A program made the position numbers and the translations under genes. From positions 62,001 to 126,000 of the forward strand of contig NZ_SRLC01000001.1 in assembly GCF_004765605.1 (NCBI RefSeq): 64,000 bases of DNA, in the 5' to 3' direction. The notes under the pieces are model-generated. The model saw only the letters and a program-made list of their open reading frames with translations. It was not told the origin of the DNA and made no database searches. Positions 34,491 through 43,710 of the stretch are shown here, piece by piece (within the stretch, counting starts at the first letter, position 1; every line of letters begins with the position of its first letter). Source of the DNA: Hymenobacter aquaticus. GTDB taxonomy: Bacteria > Bacteroidota > Bacteroidia > Cytophagales > Hymenobacteraceae.

Positions 34491-35719
34491 CGCAAGATGG
34501 CTCCTATGGTACTGAGTTTCATTTCCGTTTCCTGCCACTCGCGCTCCGGGTCGGAGTCGACGGTAAGGCCGGTGCCCGCGTACAGAACGGCTTCGTGGGA
34601 GCGAAGTTGCAGGCAGCGCAGATTCACGAACAGCCGGGAAACGCCGCTGCTAGGCAGGTTTACCGGGCCCAGAAAGCCGCTGTAGTAGGCCCGGTCGTAG
34701 CCTTCGTGCTCCTGTAAAAACGTCAGGGCCGCCTGCTTGGGCATGCCGCCCACGGCCGAGGTGGGGTGCAGCAGGCGCAGCATGTCGGTGCCCAGGGTGG
34801 GGAAGGGCACCTGGCGCAGGTGCACGGCAAAATCGGTGCGCAGGTGCAGCAGCTGGCCCGCCACCACCGTACGGGGGCCGGTTTCCTCGTACTCGCGCAG
34901 GCGCAGCTGCTTAAAGCAGCTCACGATGTAGCGCGCCACCAGGGCCTGCTCCTCAATTTCCTTCTGCCGCCAGATGGCGTGGTGGGGCAGGGCGCCGGGC
35001 GCCAGGGCCTGGGTGCCGGCCAGGGCCATCGTCCGGAAAATGCCCTGCTCGTCGATTTCGGCCAGCACCTCGGGCGACGCGCCCAGCCAGGTGCCCGCCC
35101 CCGGCGCGCTGACCAGCGACACGAAGGCGCGGGGGTAGCGCGCGCACAAATCCCGGAAGGCCCGCAGCACGTCGAAGCCCGCGGGCAGGGGCCGCCGCGC
35201 CGCCCGCGACGACACCACTTTCACTACCTGTCCGCTTCGAATGGCCGCCACCCCGGTTTCTACCAGGTGGTGATATTCTTCGGGCGTAGCCGTGTGGGGC
35301 GCGGGCTGGGCGCTCTGGTGCCAGGGCAGGGGCTGAGGCACTGCGGCGTGCTCGGTGGCCACGAAAGCCAGCAGCTGACTGGCCCGGTTATCAGTCGAGT
35401 CGAGGTGGAGCTGATTGGGCAGCTCGGCGTTCCAGTAAATGTCGGCGGGCAGAAACAGCGCCGGGTTGTGGTCGGAGTCGCGGAACGGAAAAAAGGCGAA
35501 GCCCGCCGGAGCCTCGGGCGTGAGGGCCGGGGGCAGGCCCGTCAGGGCCGCGTCGGCCGACCGGCTGATGCACACCTGGGCGTGCTCGGTCCCGGGCAGG
35601 CGCCAGGCGGCTACCGGCAGCTGCTGCTCCAGGGCAAAGGCAAACAGCTGCCGTTGCTGCTCCGGCAGCTCGGGCACCGGGCCGGGCCAGGGTACTATCC
35701 GGGGAAGCGGCTGGCTCAT
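34487..35719 (-). CDS. menF: Isochorismate synthase (MenF)
   Basis: 410 residues, ATG 35717-35719. Chorismate-binding fold: KVVSSRAARRPLP, FVSLVSAPGAGTWLGASPEVL, TMALAGTQA, the E-x2-EQALV and DFAVHLRQVPFPTLG pattern, and LHPTSAVGGMPKQAALTFL plus YYSGFLGPV at the C-terminus. It converts chorismate to isochorismate, the first menaquinone step. It overlaps the thioesterase stop by 4 bp (ATGA), showing translational coupling. Confidence 0.92.
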   Translation of the reverse strand: MSQPLPRIVPWPGPVPELPEQQRQLFAFALEQQLPVAAWRLPGTEHAQVCISRSADAALTGLPPALTPEAPAGFAFFPFRDSDHNPALFLPADIYWNAELPNQLHLDSTDNRASQLLAFVATEHAAVPQPLPWHQSAQPAPHTATPEEYHHLVETGVAAIRSGQVVKVVSSRAARRPLPAGFDVLRAFRDLCARYPRAFVSLVSAPGAGTWLGASPEVLAEIDEQGIFRTMALAGTQALAPGALPHHAIWRQKEIEEQALVARYIVSCFKQLRLREYEETGPRTVVAGQLLHLRTDFAVHLRQVPFPTLGTDMLRLLHPTSAVGGMPKQAALTFLQEHEGYDRAYYSGFLGPVNLPSSGVSRLFVNLRCLQLRSHEAVLYAGTGLTVDSDPEREWQETEMKLSTIGAILR

Positions 35720-36159
35720 GCCCGGGGCTCGGCGCCGGCCGGCAGGTCGATGACGGCCATCGTGATGCGGCTGACGCACACCAGCACGCCGGTTTCTTCG
35801 TGGGTAATGCGGATTTCCCACACCTGGGTGCTGCGGCCCACGTGCAGGGCCGTGGCCCGGCCCACCACCCAGCCCGAGTGCACACCCTTGAGATGATTCG
35901 CGTTGATTTCCAGCCCCACGCAGGCCTTTTTGCGTACGTCTACCTGTAGGGCCGCGCCAATGCTGCCCAGCGTTTCGGCCAGTGCTACCGAGGCGCCGCC
36001 GTGCAGCAGGCCCATGGGCTGGTGCGTGCGGCGGTCCACGGGCATGCGGCCCACCAGCAGCCGGTCGCCAACTTCAGTGATTTCAATACCAAGGTGTTCG
36101 CCCAGCGTATTGCGGCACCAGGCGTTGAGCTGGGCCAGGTCGGCGGTAGGATATGCCAT
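35716..36159 (-). CDS. Hotdog-fold thioesterase, probable DHNA-CoA hydrolase (MenI-like)
   Basis: 147 residues. PaaI/4HBT-type pattern: MGLLHGGASVALAETLGSIGA with the catalytic-loop HGG and acidic residue, VGLEINANHLK, GWVVGRATALHVGRSTQVWEI. Its place at the head of the menF-menD-menB run suggests 1,4-dihydroxy-2-naphthoyl-CoA hydrolysis, right after MenB; this is inferred from context. Confidence 0.8.
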   Translation of the reverse strand: MAYPTADLAQLNAWCRNTLGEHLGIEITEVGDRLLVGRMPVDRRTHQPMGLLHGGASVALAETLGSIGAALQVDVRKKACVGLEINANHLKGVHSGWVVGRATALHVGRSTQVWEIRITHEETGVLVCVSRITMAVIDLPAGAEPRA

Positions 36160-36236
36160 GCAGTAGAAGCGGAATTAAACGGATTCAGGGCCGGAAAGCA
36201 GTACTTTCGGGGCCAAACAACAAAGCTAGCGGGAAA

Positions 36237-36857
36237 GTGAGCGTCAAAAAAATATACCTCATCCGGCACGGGCAAACCGACTTCAACGTGGCCGGTATCG
36301 TGCAGGGCTCCGGCGTCGACTCGGACCTGAACGAGGCCGGCCATCGGCAGGCGGCCCGCTTTTTCGCGGTCTACCAGCAGCTGCCCTTCGACAAGGTGTA
36401 TACCTCTACGCTAAAACGCACCCATCAGTCGGTGCAGGGCTTTCTGGACCTGCACTTGCCCCACGAGGAGCACAGCGGCCTCAACGAGATTAGCTGGGGC
36501 GTGCGCGAGGGTCTGCGCATCACCCCCGACGAAGACGAAGAGTACCACGGCGTGCTGCAGCAGTGGCAGCGGGGCGAAACCCACGCCCGCCTGCTGGGCG
36601 GCGAAAGTCCGGATGAAGTGGCGGCCCGGCAGCGCCCGTTCATTGAGCTGCTGCGCAGCCGCCCCGAGGAAGAAACCGTGCTGGTGTGCATGCACGGCCG
36701 GGCCATGCGCGTGCTGCTGTGCCAGCTGCTGAACTACCCGCTCCGCTGCATGGACTCGTTCGAGCACCGCAACCTGTGCCTGTATAAGCTGCACTACACG
36801 GGCAGCATGTTTTCCGTCAACAGCTTTCTGGATGTAACCCACCTGAACGAATGTTAG
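36237..36857 (+). CDS. Histidine phosphatase (phosphoglycerate mutase family)
   Basis: 206 residues from GTG 36237 (VSVKKIYLIRHGQTDFN). RHG motif with catalytic His and Arg at the start; VYTSTLKRTHQSV, LNEISWGVREG and VLVCMHGRAMRVLLCQLL supply the second Arg, Glu and second His. The substrate is unknown (phosphosugar, phosphoester or cofactor precursor). It is divergent from menI by 77 bp. Confidence 0.85.
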   Translation: MSVKKIYLIRHGQTDFNVAGIVQGSGVDSDLNEAGHRQAARFFAVYQQLPFDKVYTSTLKRTHQSVQGFLDLHLPHEEHSGLNEISWGVREGLRITPDEDEEYHGVLQQWQRGETHARLLGGESPDEVAARQRPFIELLRSRPEEETVLVCMHGRAMRVLLCQLLNYPLRCMDSFEHRNLCLYKLHYTGSMFSVNSFLDVTHLNEC

Positions 36858-37004
36858 CCGCGTTTGGGGCAATCCGGAGGCTGGTAGTAAAGGGAGTGGT
36901 GTAATCCGGAACGCCGGCTCCTACCAATTTGCTAATAGTCTGACGGCTACTGCGCGGGGCGAAAATTCGCTACGCGGCCGGGCCGGGTTGCCGCAACGTT
37001 ATAG

Positions 37005-37035
37005 TTTGCACCCGAAGATTTTCGGGCTAATTTTG
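37005..37035 (+). promoter_or_regulatory. Bacteroidota consensus promoter for the E2 gene
   Basis: TTTG (37005-37008), 19 bp, then TAATTTTG (37028-37035): an exact match to TTTG-N19-TAnnTTTG, 28 bp before the start codon. The spacer contains the palindrome CCCGAAGATTTTCGGG. Confidence 0.75.
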
Positions 37036-37063
37036 ACCCTACACAACACAATCGAAGACGCAG

Positions 37064-38815
37064 ATGGCCGAAATCATAAAAATGCCCAAAATGAGCGACA
37101 CCATGACCGAGGGGGTCATTGCGTCGTGGCTCAAAAAGGTGGGTGATAAAGTCAAATCCGGGGACGTCCTGGCCGAAGTAGAAACCGACAAGGCCACGAT
37201 GGAGTTGGAAAACTACGAGGACGGCACCCTGCTCTACATTGGTCCTAAAGAAACCGAATCGGTGCCCGTGGATGGCGTGTTGGCCATCGTCGGCAAAGAA
37301 GGCGAAGATATTTCCGCCCTGCTCAGCCAGATTCAGGGTGGCGGCGCGCCGGCCGCGGCAGCTCCGGCTCCGGAAGCGGCACCCGCTCCGGCTCCTGCCG
37401 CTGCTCCGGCCCCTGCCGCTGCTCCCGCTCCCGCTCCTGCTCCAGTAGCCGCTGCGCCGGCAGCTCCCGCCGGCAACGGCAAGAAGGCTACCGTTATCCG
37501 GATGCCGAAAATGAGCGACACGATGACGGAAGGCACCATTGCCTCCTGGCAGAAAAAAGTAGGCGACAAAGTGAAGTCCGGCGACGTGCTGGCCGAAGTC
37601 GAAACCGACAAGGCGACGATGGAGCTGGAAAACTACGACGACGGTACGCTGCTCTACATCGGCCCCAAAGAAGGCGAAGCCGTAGCCGTGGATGGCATTC
37701 TGGCCATCATCGGCGAAGAAGGCGCCGACATTCAAAGCCTACTCGGCGGGCAGTCGGGTGGTGCGGCACCGGCCCCGGCGGCCGCTCCCGCCGCTGAAGC
37801 TGCTCCGGCTGCGTCGGCTCCGGCGCCGGCTGCTCCGGTAGCGGCCGCGGCGGCCGCGCCGCAGGCGGCTACTACCACTGGTGGCCGGCTGTTTGCCTCG
37901 CCATTGGCTAAGAGCATTGCCCGCGAGAAAGGCATCGACCTGAACACCATCAAAGGCTCGGGCGAAAACGGCCGCATCGTGTCGCGCGACCTGGAAAGCG
38001 CCCAGCCCGGCGCGGCCCCGGCCGCTGCTCCGCAAGCTGCTCCGGCCGCCGCGCCGCAGGCGGCCCCCGCTGCTGCTGCGCCCCAGGCTGCCGCACCAGC
38101 TCCGGCTGCTGCCCCCGCCGCTCAGCCCGCCGACGGCACCTACACCGACACGCCCGTGTCGCAGATGCGTAAAGTCATTGCCCGCCGCCTCTCGGAAAGC
38201 CTGTTCACGGCCCCGCATTTCTATCTGACGATGGAAATCCTGATGGACCGGGCTATGGAAGTCCGTACCCAGCTCAACACCCTCTCGCCGGTGAAGCTCA
38301 GCTTCAACGACCTGGTTATCAAGGCGGCCGCCGTGGCCCTGAAGCAGCACCCGGCCGTTAACTCGTCGTGGCTCGGCGACAAAATCCGCCAGAACAAGGT
38401 GGTCAACATCGGCGTGGCCGTAGCCGTGGACGAAGGTCTGCTGGTGCCCGTGGTGCGCAACGCCGACGGCAAAGGCCTCGCGACTATTGCCACGGAAGTG
38501 AAAGAGCTGGCCGGCAAAGCCAAATCGAAGAAGCTGCAGCCCGCCGAGTGGGAGGGCAGCACCTTCACCATCTCCAACCTGGGCATGTTCGGCATCGAGG
38601 AGTTCACGGCCATCATCAACCCGCCGGATGCCTGCATCCTGGCCGTGGGCGGCATCAAGCAGACCGCCGTGGTACGCGACGGGCAGCTGGCCATTGGCAA
38701 CGTCATGAAAGTAACCCTCTCGTGCGACCACCGCGTGGTGGACGGCGCGACCGGGGCGGCTTTCCTGCAGACGCTCAAGGCCCTGCTGGAAGACCCGATG
38801 AAAATGCTGATCTGA
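37064..38815 (+). CDS. Pyruvate dehydrogenase complex E2, dihydrolipoamide acetyltransferase
   Basis: 583 residues. Two lipoyl domains with ETDKATME sites (Lys43 and Lys183) are joined by Ala/Pro-rich linkers. A peripheral subunit-binding domain follows (ASPLAKSIAREKGIDLNTIKGSGENGRIVSRD), then the catalytic trimer-forming domain with CDHRVVDGATGA (His556, Asp560). It moves acetyl groups from lipoamide to CoA. The E1 and E3 genes are not in the window, and a 2-oxoglutarate or branched-chain role is less likely given the double lipoyl layout. Confidence 0.93.
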   Translation: MAEIIKMPKMSDTMTEGVIASWLKKVGDKVKSGDVLAEVETDKATMELENYEDGTLLYIGPKETESVPVDGVLAIVGKEGEDISALLSQIQGGGAPAAAAPAPEAAPAPAPAAAPAPAAAPAPAPAPVAAAPAAPAGNGKKATVIRMPKMSDTMTEGTIASWQKKVGDKVKSGDVLAEVETDKATMELENYDDGTLLYIGPKEGEAVAVDGILAIIGEEGADIQSLLGGQSGGAAPAPAAAPAAEAAPAASAPAPAAPVAAAAAAPQAATTTGGRLFASPLAKSIAREKGIDLNTIKGSGENGRIVSRDLESAQPGAAPAAAPQAAPAAAPQAAPAAAAPQAAAPAPAAAPAAQPADGTYTDTPVSQMRKVIARRLSESLFTAPHFYLTMEILMDRAMEVRTQLNTLSPVKLSFNDLVIKAAAVALKQHPAVNSSWLGDKIRQNKVVNIGVAVAVDEGLLVPVVRNADGKGLATIATEVKELAGKAKSKKLQPAEWEGSTFTISNLGMFGIEEFTAIINPPDACILAVGGIKQTAVVRDGQLAIGNVMKVTLSCDHRVVDGATGAAFLQTLKALLEDPMKMLI

Positions 38816-38847
38816 TAGCCAGAGCGCAGCTTTATTGCCAGTAACAG

Positions 38848-38877
38848 AAAAACCAGCCCCATCCGGCTGGTTTTTTT
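38848..38877 (+). terminator. Terminator after the E2 gene
   Basis: AACCAGCC (38851-38858) pairs with GGCTGGTT (38865-38872), followed by seven T. Confidence 0.85.
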
Positions 38878-38974
38878 GCTGAAGGACCTACTTCATTGCA
38901 AAACCCCTATACTTGCCGGTGAGGGAGGCATTGAGGCCAATGCTGCCCGGTTATTCACCAATTCAACTCTGAGT

Positions 38975-41542
38975 ATGCGGAAAAGTATAGCTGTAGTAGC
39001 CCTGTGCATGGCCAGTGCCACGGCCTGGGGGCAGAGTCAGACGCTCAGTGGCCGGGTGCTGGATGCTGCCGGCCGGCCCGTCATCGGGGCCACCGTGGTG
39101 GAGAAAGGCACCAACAACGGTACGGCCACCGACAACGCGGGCCGCTTCACCTTATCGTCGCGGACCAGCAGCCCGCGCCTGCTCATCAGCTCCATCGGCT
39201 TTGCCCCGCAGGAGGTGACGGCCGGCAGCGGCGAAATCAGCGTGAGCCTGGCCGAGGCCACCACCAGCCTGGGCACCGTGCAGGTGGTCGGCTCGCGCAG
39301 CCAGAACCGCTCCGTGACCGACTCGCCCTCGCCAGTGGACATTATCGACCTGCGCGAGGTGACCACCAAAACCGGCCAACTCGACGTGAACCAGCTGCTG
39401 CAATTTGTGGCGCCTTCCTTCAACTCCAACCGCCAGACCGGCTCCGACGGGGCCGACCACGTGGACCCGGCCTCCCTGCGCGGCCTGGGCCCCGACCAGA
39501 CCCTGGTGCTGGTAAACGGCAAGCGCCAGCACCAGTCGGCCCTGGTGAACCTGTTTGGCTCGCGGGGCCGCGGCAATACCGGCACCGACCTGAACGTCAT
39601 TCCGGCCGCCAGCATCGAGCGAATCGAGATTCTGCGCGACGGGGCGGCGGCCCAGTACGGCTCCGACGCCATTGCCGGTGTGATTAACATCGTGCTGAAA
39701 AGCTCCGTCGATGAGCTGACGGCCAGCGTGAACTACGGCGCCTACGAGGCCAAATACCGCCGCGACGACCAGAAGTTTGACGGCGGCAACTTCAACGCCA
39801 ACGTCAACTACGGTCTGGGGCTGGGGGAGCGGGGCAGCTTTATCAACGCCACGCTCGACTTCAACCAGCGCCAGCACACCCAGCGGGCCGATGTGCCCTC
39901 ACCCGACGGGCTGGCCCGGCGCGAGTACGGCGACCCGAAGGTATCGAACGTGTCGGCGTACCTGAACTCCAAGTTTGCCGTCAGCGACCAGACCTACGTG
40001 TACGCTTTCGGCGGGGCTAACAAGCGCCAGGGTGACGCCTACGCCTGGACGCGCTTTGCCGACGACGACCGGAACGTGCCCGCCATTTACCCCAACGGCT
40101 TCGACCCCATCATTACCAGCGACATCTGGGACGCGTCGGCCGTGCTGGGTTTGCGCACTAAGCTCGGCGAGTGGGATTTGGACCTGAGCAACAACTTCGG
40201 GTCCAACCGCTTCGAGTACGGCGTGCGCAACTCCCTGAATGCCTCGCTGGGCGCCAGTTCACCCACCAGCTTCAGGGCCGGCGGCTTCCAGTTGCAGCAG
40301 CAGGTGCAAAGCGTGGGCCTCACGCGCAACTACAAAACCGTATTGCAGGGCCTGAACCTGGCGGCCGGGGCCGAGTGGCGGCACGAGTGGTACACCTTGT
40401 TTGCGGGTGAGGAAAAGTCGTACCGCAACTACAACGCCGACTTTACCGGCGGCTCCCAGGGCTTCCCCGGCTTCCAGCCCAGTGACGAAATAAAGGCCCA
40501 GCGCGACAACCTGGGCCTGTACGTGGATGCTGAGCTGAGCGTGACGGCCCAGTGGCTGGTGGCTGCCGCGCTGCGCTACGAGCACTACACCGACTTCGGC
40601 AGCACGCTCACCTACAAGGCATCCACGCGCTACAACCTGACCGAATTTCTGACCCTGCGGGGTACTTACAGCACCGGCTTCCGGGCCCCGTCTTTGGCCC
40701 AGATCAACTTCAACTCCACTTTTACCAACTTCATCGGCGGCGACCCGGTGGAAGTGCTGCTGGCCCGTAACAACAGCGCCGTAACCCAGAAGCTGGGCAT
40801 TCCGAGCCTGCGCCAGGAAACCTCCAACAGCGCCAACATCGGCCTGACCAGCCGCATCGGCTCGTCCTTGAGCCTGACGCTGGATGGCTACTACATCAAG
40901 GTAAAGGACCGCGTGGTGCTCACCAGCCAGTTTAGTGCCCGCGACGGGGATGATAACCTGGACCCCGTTATCGGGGCCGACCTGGAGGCGCTGGGCGTGG
41001 GGCAGGCGCAGTTTTTTGCCAATGCCGCCGATACCCGCTCTTTGGGTCTGGATGTGGTGCTGAACCACACCGCTACGTTGGGCACCGGCCGGCTAAGCTC
41101 CACGTTGGCCGCCAACTTCAACCGCCTGCGCATCGAGCGGGTGCAGACCTCGGGCCGCCTGGCCGGGCGGGAGGAGGAGTTCTTTGGAGCCCGGGAGCAG
41201 GCCTTCGTGAAAGCCTCGGCGCCGCCCTCCAAAATCAACCTGACCTTCGACTACAAAGTCAGCAAGTGGGGCGCGCTGCTGCGCTTCGTGCGCTTCGATA
41301 AGGTGCAGCTTATCGACTGGGACGGGGCTCCGATGAACTATAAGGCCCGCATCACCACCGACCTGACCGTGAGCTACTCACTCAACGACCATTTGCAGCT
41401 GGCCGTGGGCAGCACTAATCTGGGCAACGTGTATCCCACGCTGTTCAACCCTCAGTTGACCGAAACCGGCGGCGCCTGGGACCCGGTGCAGATGGGGGCC
41501 AACGGTCGGTTTTACTTTGCTAAATTGCAGGCCCGTTTCTAA
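38975..41542 (+). CDS. TonB-dependent outer-membrane receptor
   Basis: 855 residues, ATG 38975. The signal peptide ends AWGQ. A CarboxypepD_reg-like domain (LSGRVLDAAGRPVIGATVVE), a plug (SPSPVDIIDLREVTTKTGQ ... LVLVNGKRQHQSALVN ... ASIERIEILRDGAAAQYGSD) and a barrel ending in FYFAKLQARF follow. The plug motif AIAGVINIVLK is intact. No SusD partner is adjacent; it resembles siderophore or vitamin receptors more than SusC. Ligand unknown. Confidence 0.92.
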   Translation: MRKSIAVVALCMASATAWGQSQTLSGRVLDAAGRPVIGATVVEKGTNNGTATDNAGRFTLSSRTSSPRLLISSIGFAPQEVTAGSGEISVSLAEATTSLGTVQVVGSRSQNRSVTDSPSPVDIIDLREVTTKTGQLDVNQLLQFVAPSFNSNRQTGSDGADHVDPASLRGLGPDQTLVLVNGKRQHQSALVNLFGSRGRGNTGTDLNVIPAASIERIEILRDGAAAQYGSDAIAGVINIVLKSSVDELTASVNYGAYEAKYRRDDQKFDGGNFNANVNYGLGLGERGSFINATLDFNQRQHTQRADVPSPDGLARREYGDPKVSNVSAYLNSKFAVSDQTYVYAFGGANKRQGDAYAWTRFADDDRNVPAIYPNGFDPIITSDIWDASAVLGLRTKLGEWDLDLSNNFGSNRFEYGVRNSLNASLGASSPTSFRAGGFQLQQQVQSVGLTRNYKTVLQGLNLAAGAEWRHEWYTLFAGEEKSYRNYNADFTGGSQGFPGFQPSDEIKAQRDNLGLYVDAELSVTAQWLVAAALRYEHYTDFGSTLTYKASTRYNLTEFLTLRGTYSTGFRAPSLAQINFNSTFTNFIGGDPVEVLLARNNSAVTQKLGIPSLRQETSNSANIGLTSRIGSSLSLTLDGYYIKVKDRVVLTSQFSARDGDDNLDPVIGADLEALGVGQAQFFANAADTRSLGLDVVLNHTATLGTGRLSSTLAANFNRLRIERVQTSGRLAGREEEFFGAREQAFVKASAPPSKINLTFDYKVSKWGALLRFVRFDKVQLIDWDGAPMNYKARITTDLTVSYSLNDHLQLAVGSTNLGNVYPTLFNPQLTETGGAWDPVQMGANGRFYFAKLQARF

Positions 41543-41564
41543 GCAGGTGCCAGCTACGCGTTAA

Positions 41565-41667
41565 CTGTCATCCTGGCGAAGGAAGGACCTTATCCGGATA
41601 GAACGAATCGTAACACCGATTCTCGTTTCATCCGGATAAGGTCCTTCGCTTTACTCAGGATGACAAG
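41565..41667. repeat. CTGTCATCCTG inverted-repeat element before hslV
   Basis: CTGTCATCCTGGCGAAGG...AAGGACCTTATCCGGAT at the left is mirrored by ATCCGGATAAGGTCCTTCGC...CAGGATGACAAG at the right, with a centre of about 25 bp. It shares its words with the middle arms at 9241-9417. Confidence 0.85.
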
Positions 41668-41710
41668 CGTTTTTCGGCCCCTGCCAACCAACACCTGACA
41701 ACTACCCAAC

Positions 41711-42247
41711 ATGAGAATCCGCTCTACTACCGTGCTTGGCGTGCGCCACAACGGCGAAATTGCCCTCGGCGCCGACGGCCAGGCGACTATGGATAAGCAC
41801 GTGGCCAAGAGCAACGTGCGCAAGGTGCGCAAGCTCCAGGACGGCAAGGTCGTCACGGGCTTTGCCGGCTCCACGGCCGATGCCTTCATGCTGCTCGATA
41901 AGTTCGAGGAAAAGCTCGGCGGCTACGGCGGGCAGCTGCGCCGCGCCGCCATCGAGTTGGCCAAGGAGTGGCGCAAAGACCAGTACCTGCGCAAGCTCGA
42001 AGCCATGATGGTGGTCTGCGACAAGGACGAGCTGCTCATCATTGCCGGCACCGGCGACGTGCTGGAGCCTGACTCCGACGTGGCCGCCATCGGCTCGGGG
42101 GCCATGTACGCCCAGGCCGCCGCCCTGGCCCTGAAAAAGCATGCGCCCCACCTCACGGCCCGCCAGATGGTGGAAGAAGCCCTGCACATTGCCGCCGACA
42201 TCTGCATCTACACCAACCACAACCTGATGATTGAGCAGCCGGTATAG
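41711..42247 (+). CDS. hslV: ATP-dependent protease subunit HslV
   Basis: 178 residues. An N-terminal-nucleophile peptidase of the HslUV (ClpYQ) proteasome-like complex. Thr6 (MRIRSTTVLGVRHNGEIALG) becomes the catalytic N-terminal Thr after removal of five residues. GADGQATM, KVRKLQDGKVVTGFAGSTAD and AIGSGAMYAQAAALAL are typical. No hslU gene is present in the window. Confidence 0.94.
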   Translation: MRIRSTTVLGVRHNGEIALGADGQATMDKHVAKSNVRKVRKLQDGKVVTGFAGSTADAFMLLDKFEEKLGGYGGQLRRAAIELAKEWRKDQYLRKLEAMMVVCDKDELLIIAGTGDVLEPDSDVAAIGSGAMYAQAAALALKKHAPHLTARQMVEEALHIAADICIYTNHNLMIEQPV

Positions 42248-42397
42248 GTTGTTATTGCTTGGTGCCTGATGCTTGGTGCTTAGTTGCACGGAGCGTTAGG
42301 TAGCGGGCACAGTTTCTTAATTTCTGTCTTTTTTTACCGCTGAAGCTGTCAGTAGTAACTGCTACTAAGCACTAGGCACTAAGCACCAAGCACTAAC
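42248..42397. repeat. TGCTTGGTGCTTAGT inverted repeat between hslV and the next gene
   Basis: Words TTGCTTGGTGC and GCTTGGTGCTTAGT near 42255-42286 are inverted as ACTAAGCACTAGGCAC and TAAGCACCAAGCACTAAC at 42364-42397, which runs up to the ATG of the deoxyhypusine synthase-like gene. It fills the whole gap. Confidence 0.8.
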
Positions 42398-43369
42398 ATG
42401 CAAATCACCAACTTCCTCAAGCACCACTACCGCCACTTCAACGCTGCTGCCCTGATTGATGCCGCCGAAGGCTACAACAAGCACCTGGCCGAAGGCGGTA
42501 AGATGATGATTACCCTGGCCGGCGCCATGAGCACCGCCGAAATGGGCATCCAGCTGGCCGAATTGATTCGCCAGGACAAGGTCCAGATCATCAGCTGCAC
42601 CGGTGCCAACCTGGAAGAGGATATCTTCAACCTGGTAGCCCACGACTTCTACGAGCGGGTGCCCAACTACCGCGACCTGACGCCCGCCGACGAGCAGGCC
42701 CTGCTGGAGCGCCACATGAACCGCGTAACCGACACCTGCATTCCCGAGGAAGAAGCCATGCGCCGCCTCGAGCACTCGGTACTGAAGTTCTGGGAGAAGG
42801 CCGATAAGGCCGGCGAGCAGTACTTTCCCCACGAGTTCTTCTACCAGATCCTGAAGTCGGGCGAGCTGGAGCAGTACTACCAGATTGACCCCAAGGACAG
42901 TTGGATGCTGGCCGCCGCCGAGAAAAACCTGCCCATCATCTGCCCCGGTTGGGAAGACAGCACGCTGGGCAACATCTTCGCCGGCCACGTTATCAGCGGC
43001 GACATCAAGAACGTGCACACCGTGCGCACCGGTATCGAGTACATGATTTACCTGGCCGACTGGTACACCCAGCAGGCCACCGAGGAAAGCAAAGTGGGCT
43101 TCTTCCAGATTGGCGGCGGCATTGCCGGCGACTTCCCCATCTGCGTAGTACCCATGCTGCACCAGGACCTGGGCCGCACCAGCGTGCCGCTGTGGGGCTA
43201 CTTCTGCCAGATTTCGGACTCGACCACCTCGTACGGCTCCTACTCCGGTGCCGTGCCGAACGAGAAAATCACCTGGGGCAAGCTGGGCCAGGACACGCCC
43301 AAGTTCATCATCGAGTCGGACGCGACCATCGTGGCCCCGCTGGTGTTTGCTATGGTGCTGGGGCAATAG
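42398..43369 (+). CDS. Deoxyhypusine synthase-like protein
   Basis: 323 residues. NAD-binding, spermidine-type transferase fold: MITLAGAMSTAEMG, ISCTGANLEEDIFNLVAHDFY, ICPGWEDSTLGN, GFFQIGGGIAGDFPI, SGAVPNEKITWGKLG with Lys295 at the place of the catalytic lysine (WGK) of eukaryotic deoxyhypusine synthase. Bacteria lack eIF5A, and bacterial members are thought to make homospermidine or modify other targets. A second copy of its 3' end lies at 47408-47536. Confidence 0.88.
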   Translation: MQITNFLKHHYRHFNAAALIDAAEGYNKHLAEGGKMMITLAGAMSTAEMGIQLAELIRQDKVQIISCTGANLEEDIFNLVAHDFYERVPNYRDLTPADEQALLERHMNRVTDTCIPEEEAMRRLEHSVLKFWEKADKAGEQYFPHEFFYQILKSGELEQYYQIDPKDSWMLAAAEKNLPIICPGWEDSTLGNIFAGHVISGDIKNVHTVRTGIEYMIYLADWYTQQATEESKVGFFQIGGGIAGDFPICVVPMLHQDLGRTSVPLWGYFCQISDSTTSYGSYSGAVPNEKITWGKLGQDTPKFIIESDATIVAPLVFAMVLGQ

Positions 43370-43395
43370 TTCAGCCCTGTAATAGTTGATTTTGG

Positions 43396-43426
43396 AAAAC
43401 GGACTGGCGCGCTGCCAGTCCGTTTT
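43396..43426 (+). terminator. Terminator after the deoxyhypusine synthase-like gene
   Basis: AAAACGGACTGGC (43396-43408) with GCCAGTCCGTTTT (43414-43426): perfect 13-bp stem, 5-nt loop. Confidence 0.85.
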
Positions 43427-43710
43427 CTTGTTTTCGGGGCCTGCTGGTTGGCGTCCTTAGGTTGCCGGCCGCTGCTTAGGCTACGGTTAGCAGCAATGAA
43501 GCTGGGCAGCAGAATAGACCATCGAAAGCGCTTGGCTCTGCCGCCGCCAGCTGACCGAACTGAGTTGAGCAACTTGCAGAATGGCGCGTTTAACAATATA
43601 GAGTATTGAAGATTAATATATTCTTGCGAATGTTCTAATCATATTGAGTAAAGAAACATTTATACTTGTATTCGCTTAGATCTTATTTCCCTCACACTTA
43701 TTGTTTTTGA
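43427..43710 (+). promoter_or_regulatory. AT-rich leader of the FG-GAP protein gene
   Basis: This 284-bp noncoding stretch becomes AT-rich from about 43590. TATACTTG at 43661-43668 is one base off the -7 box TAnnTTTG, about 45 bp before the start codon. No gene seen. Confidence 0.35.
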
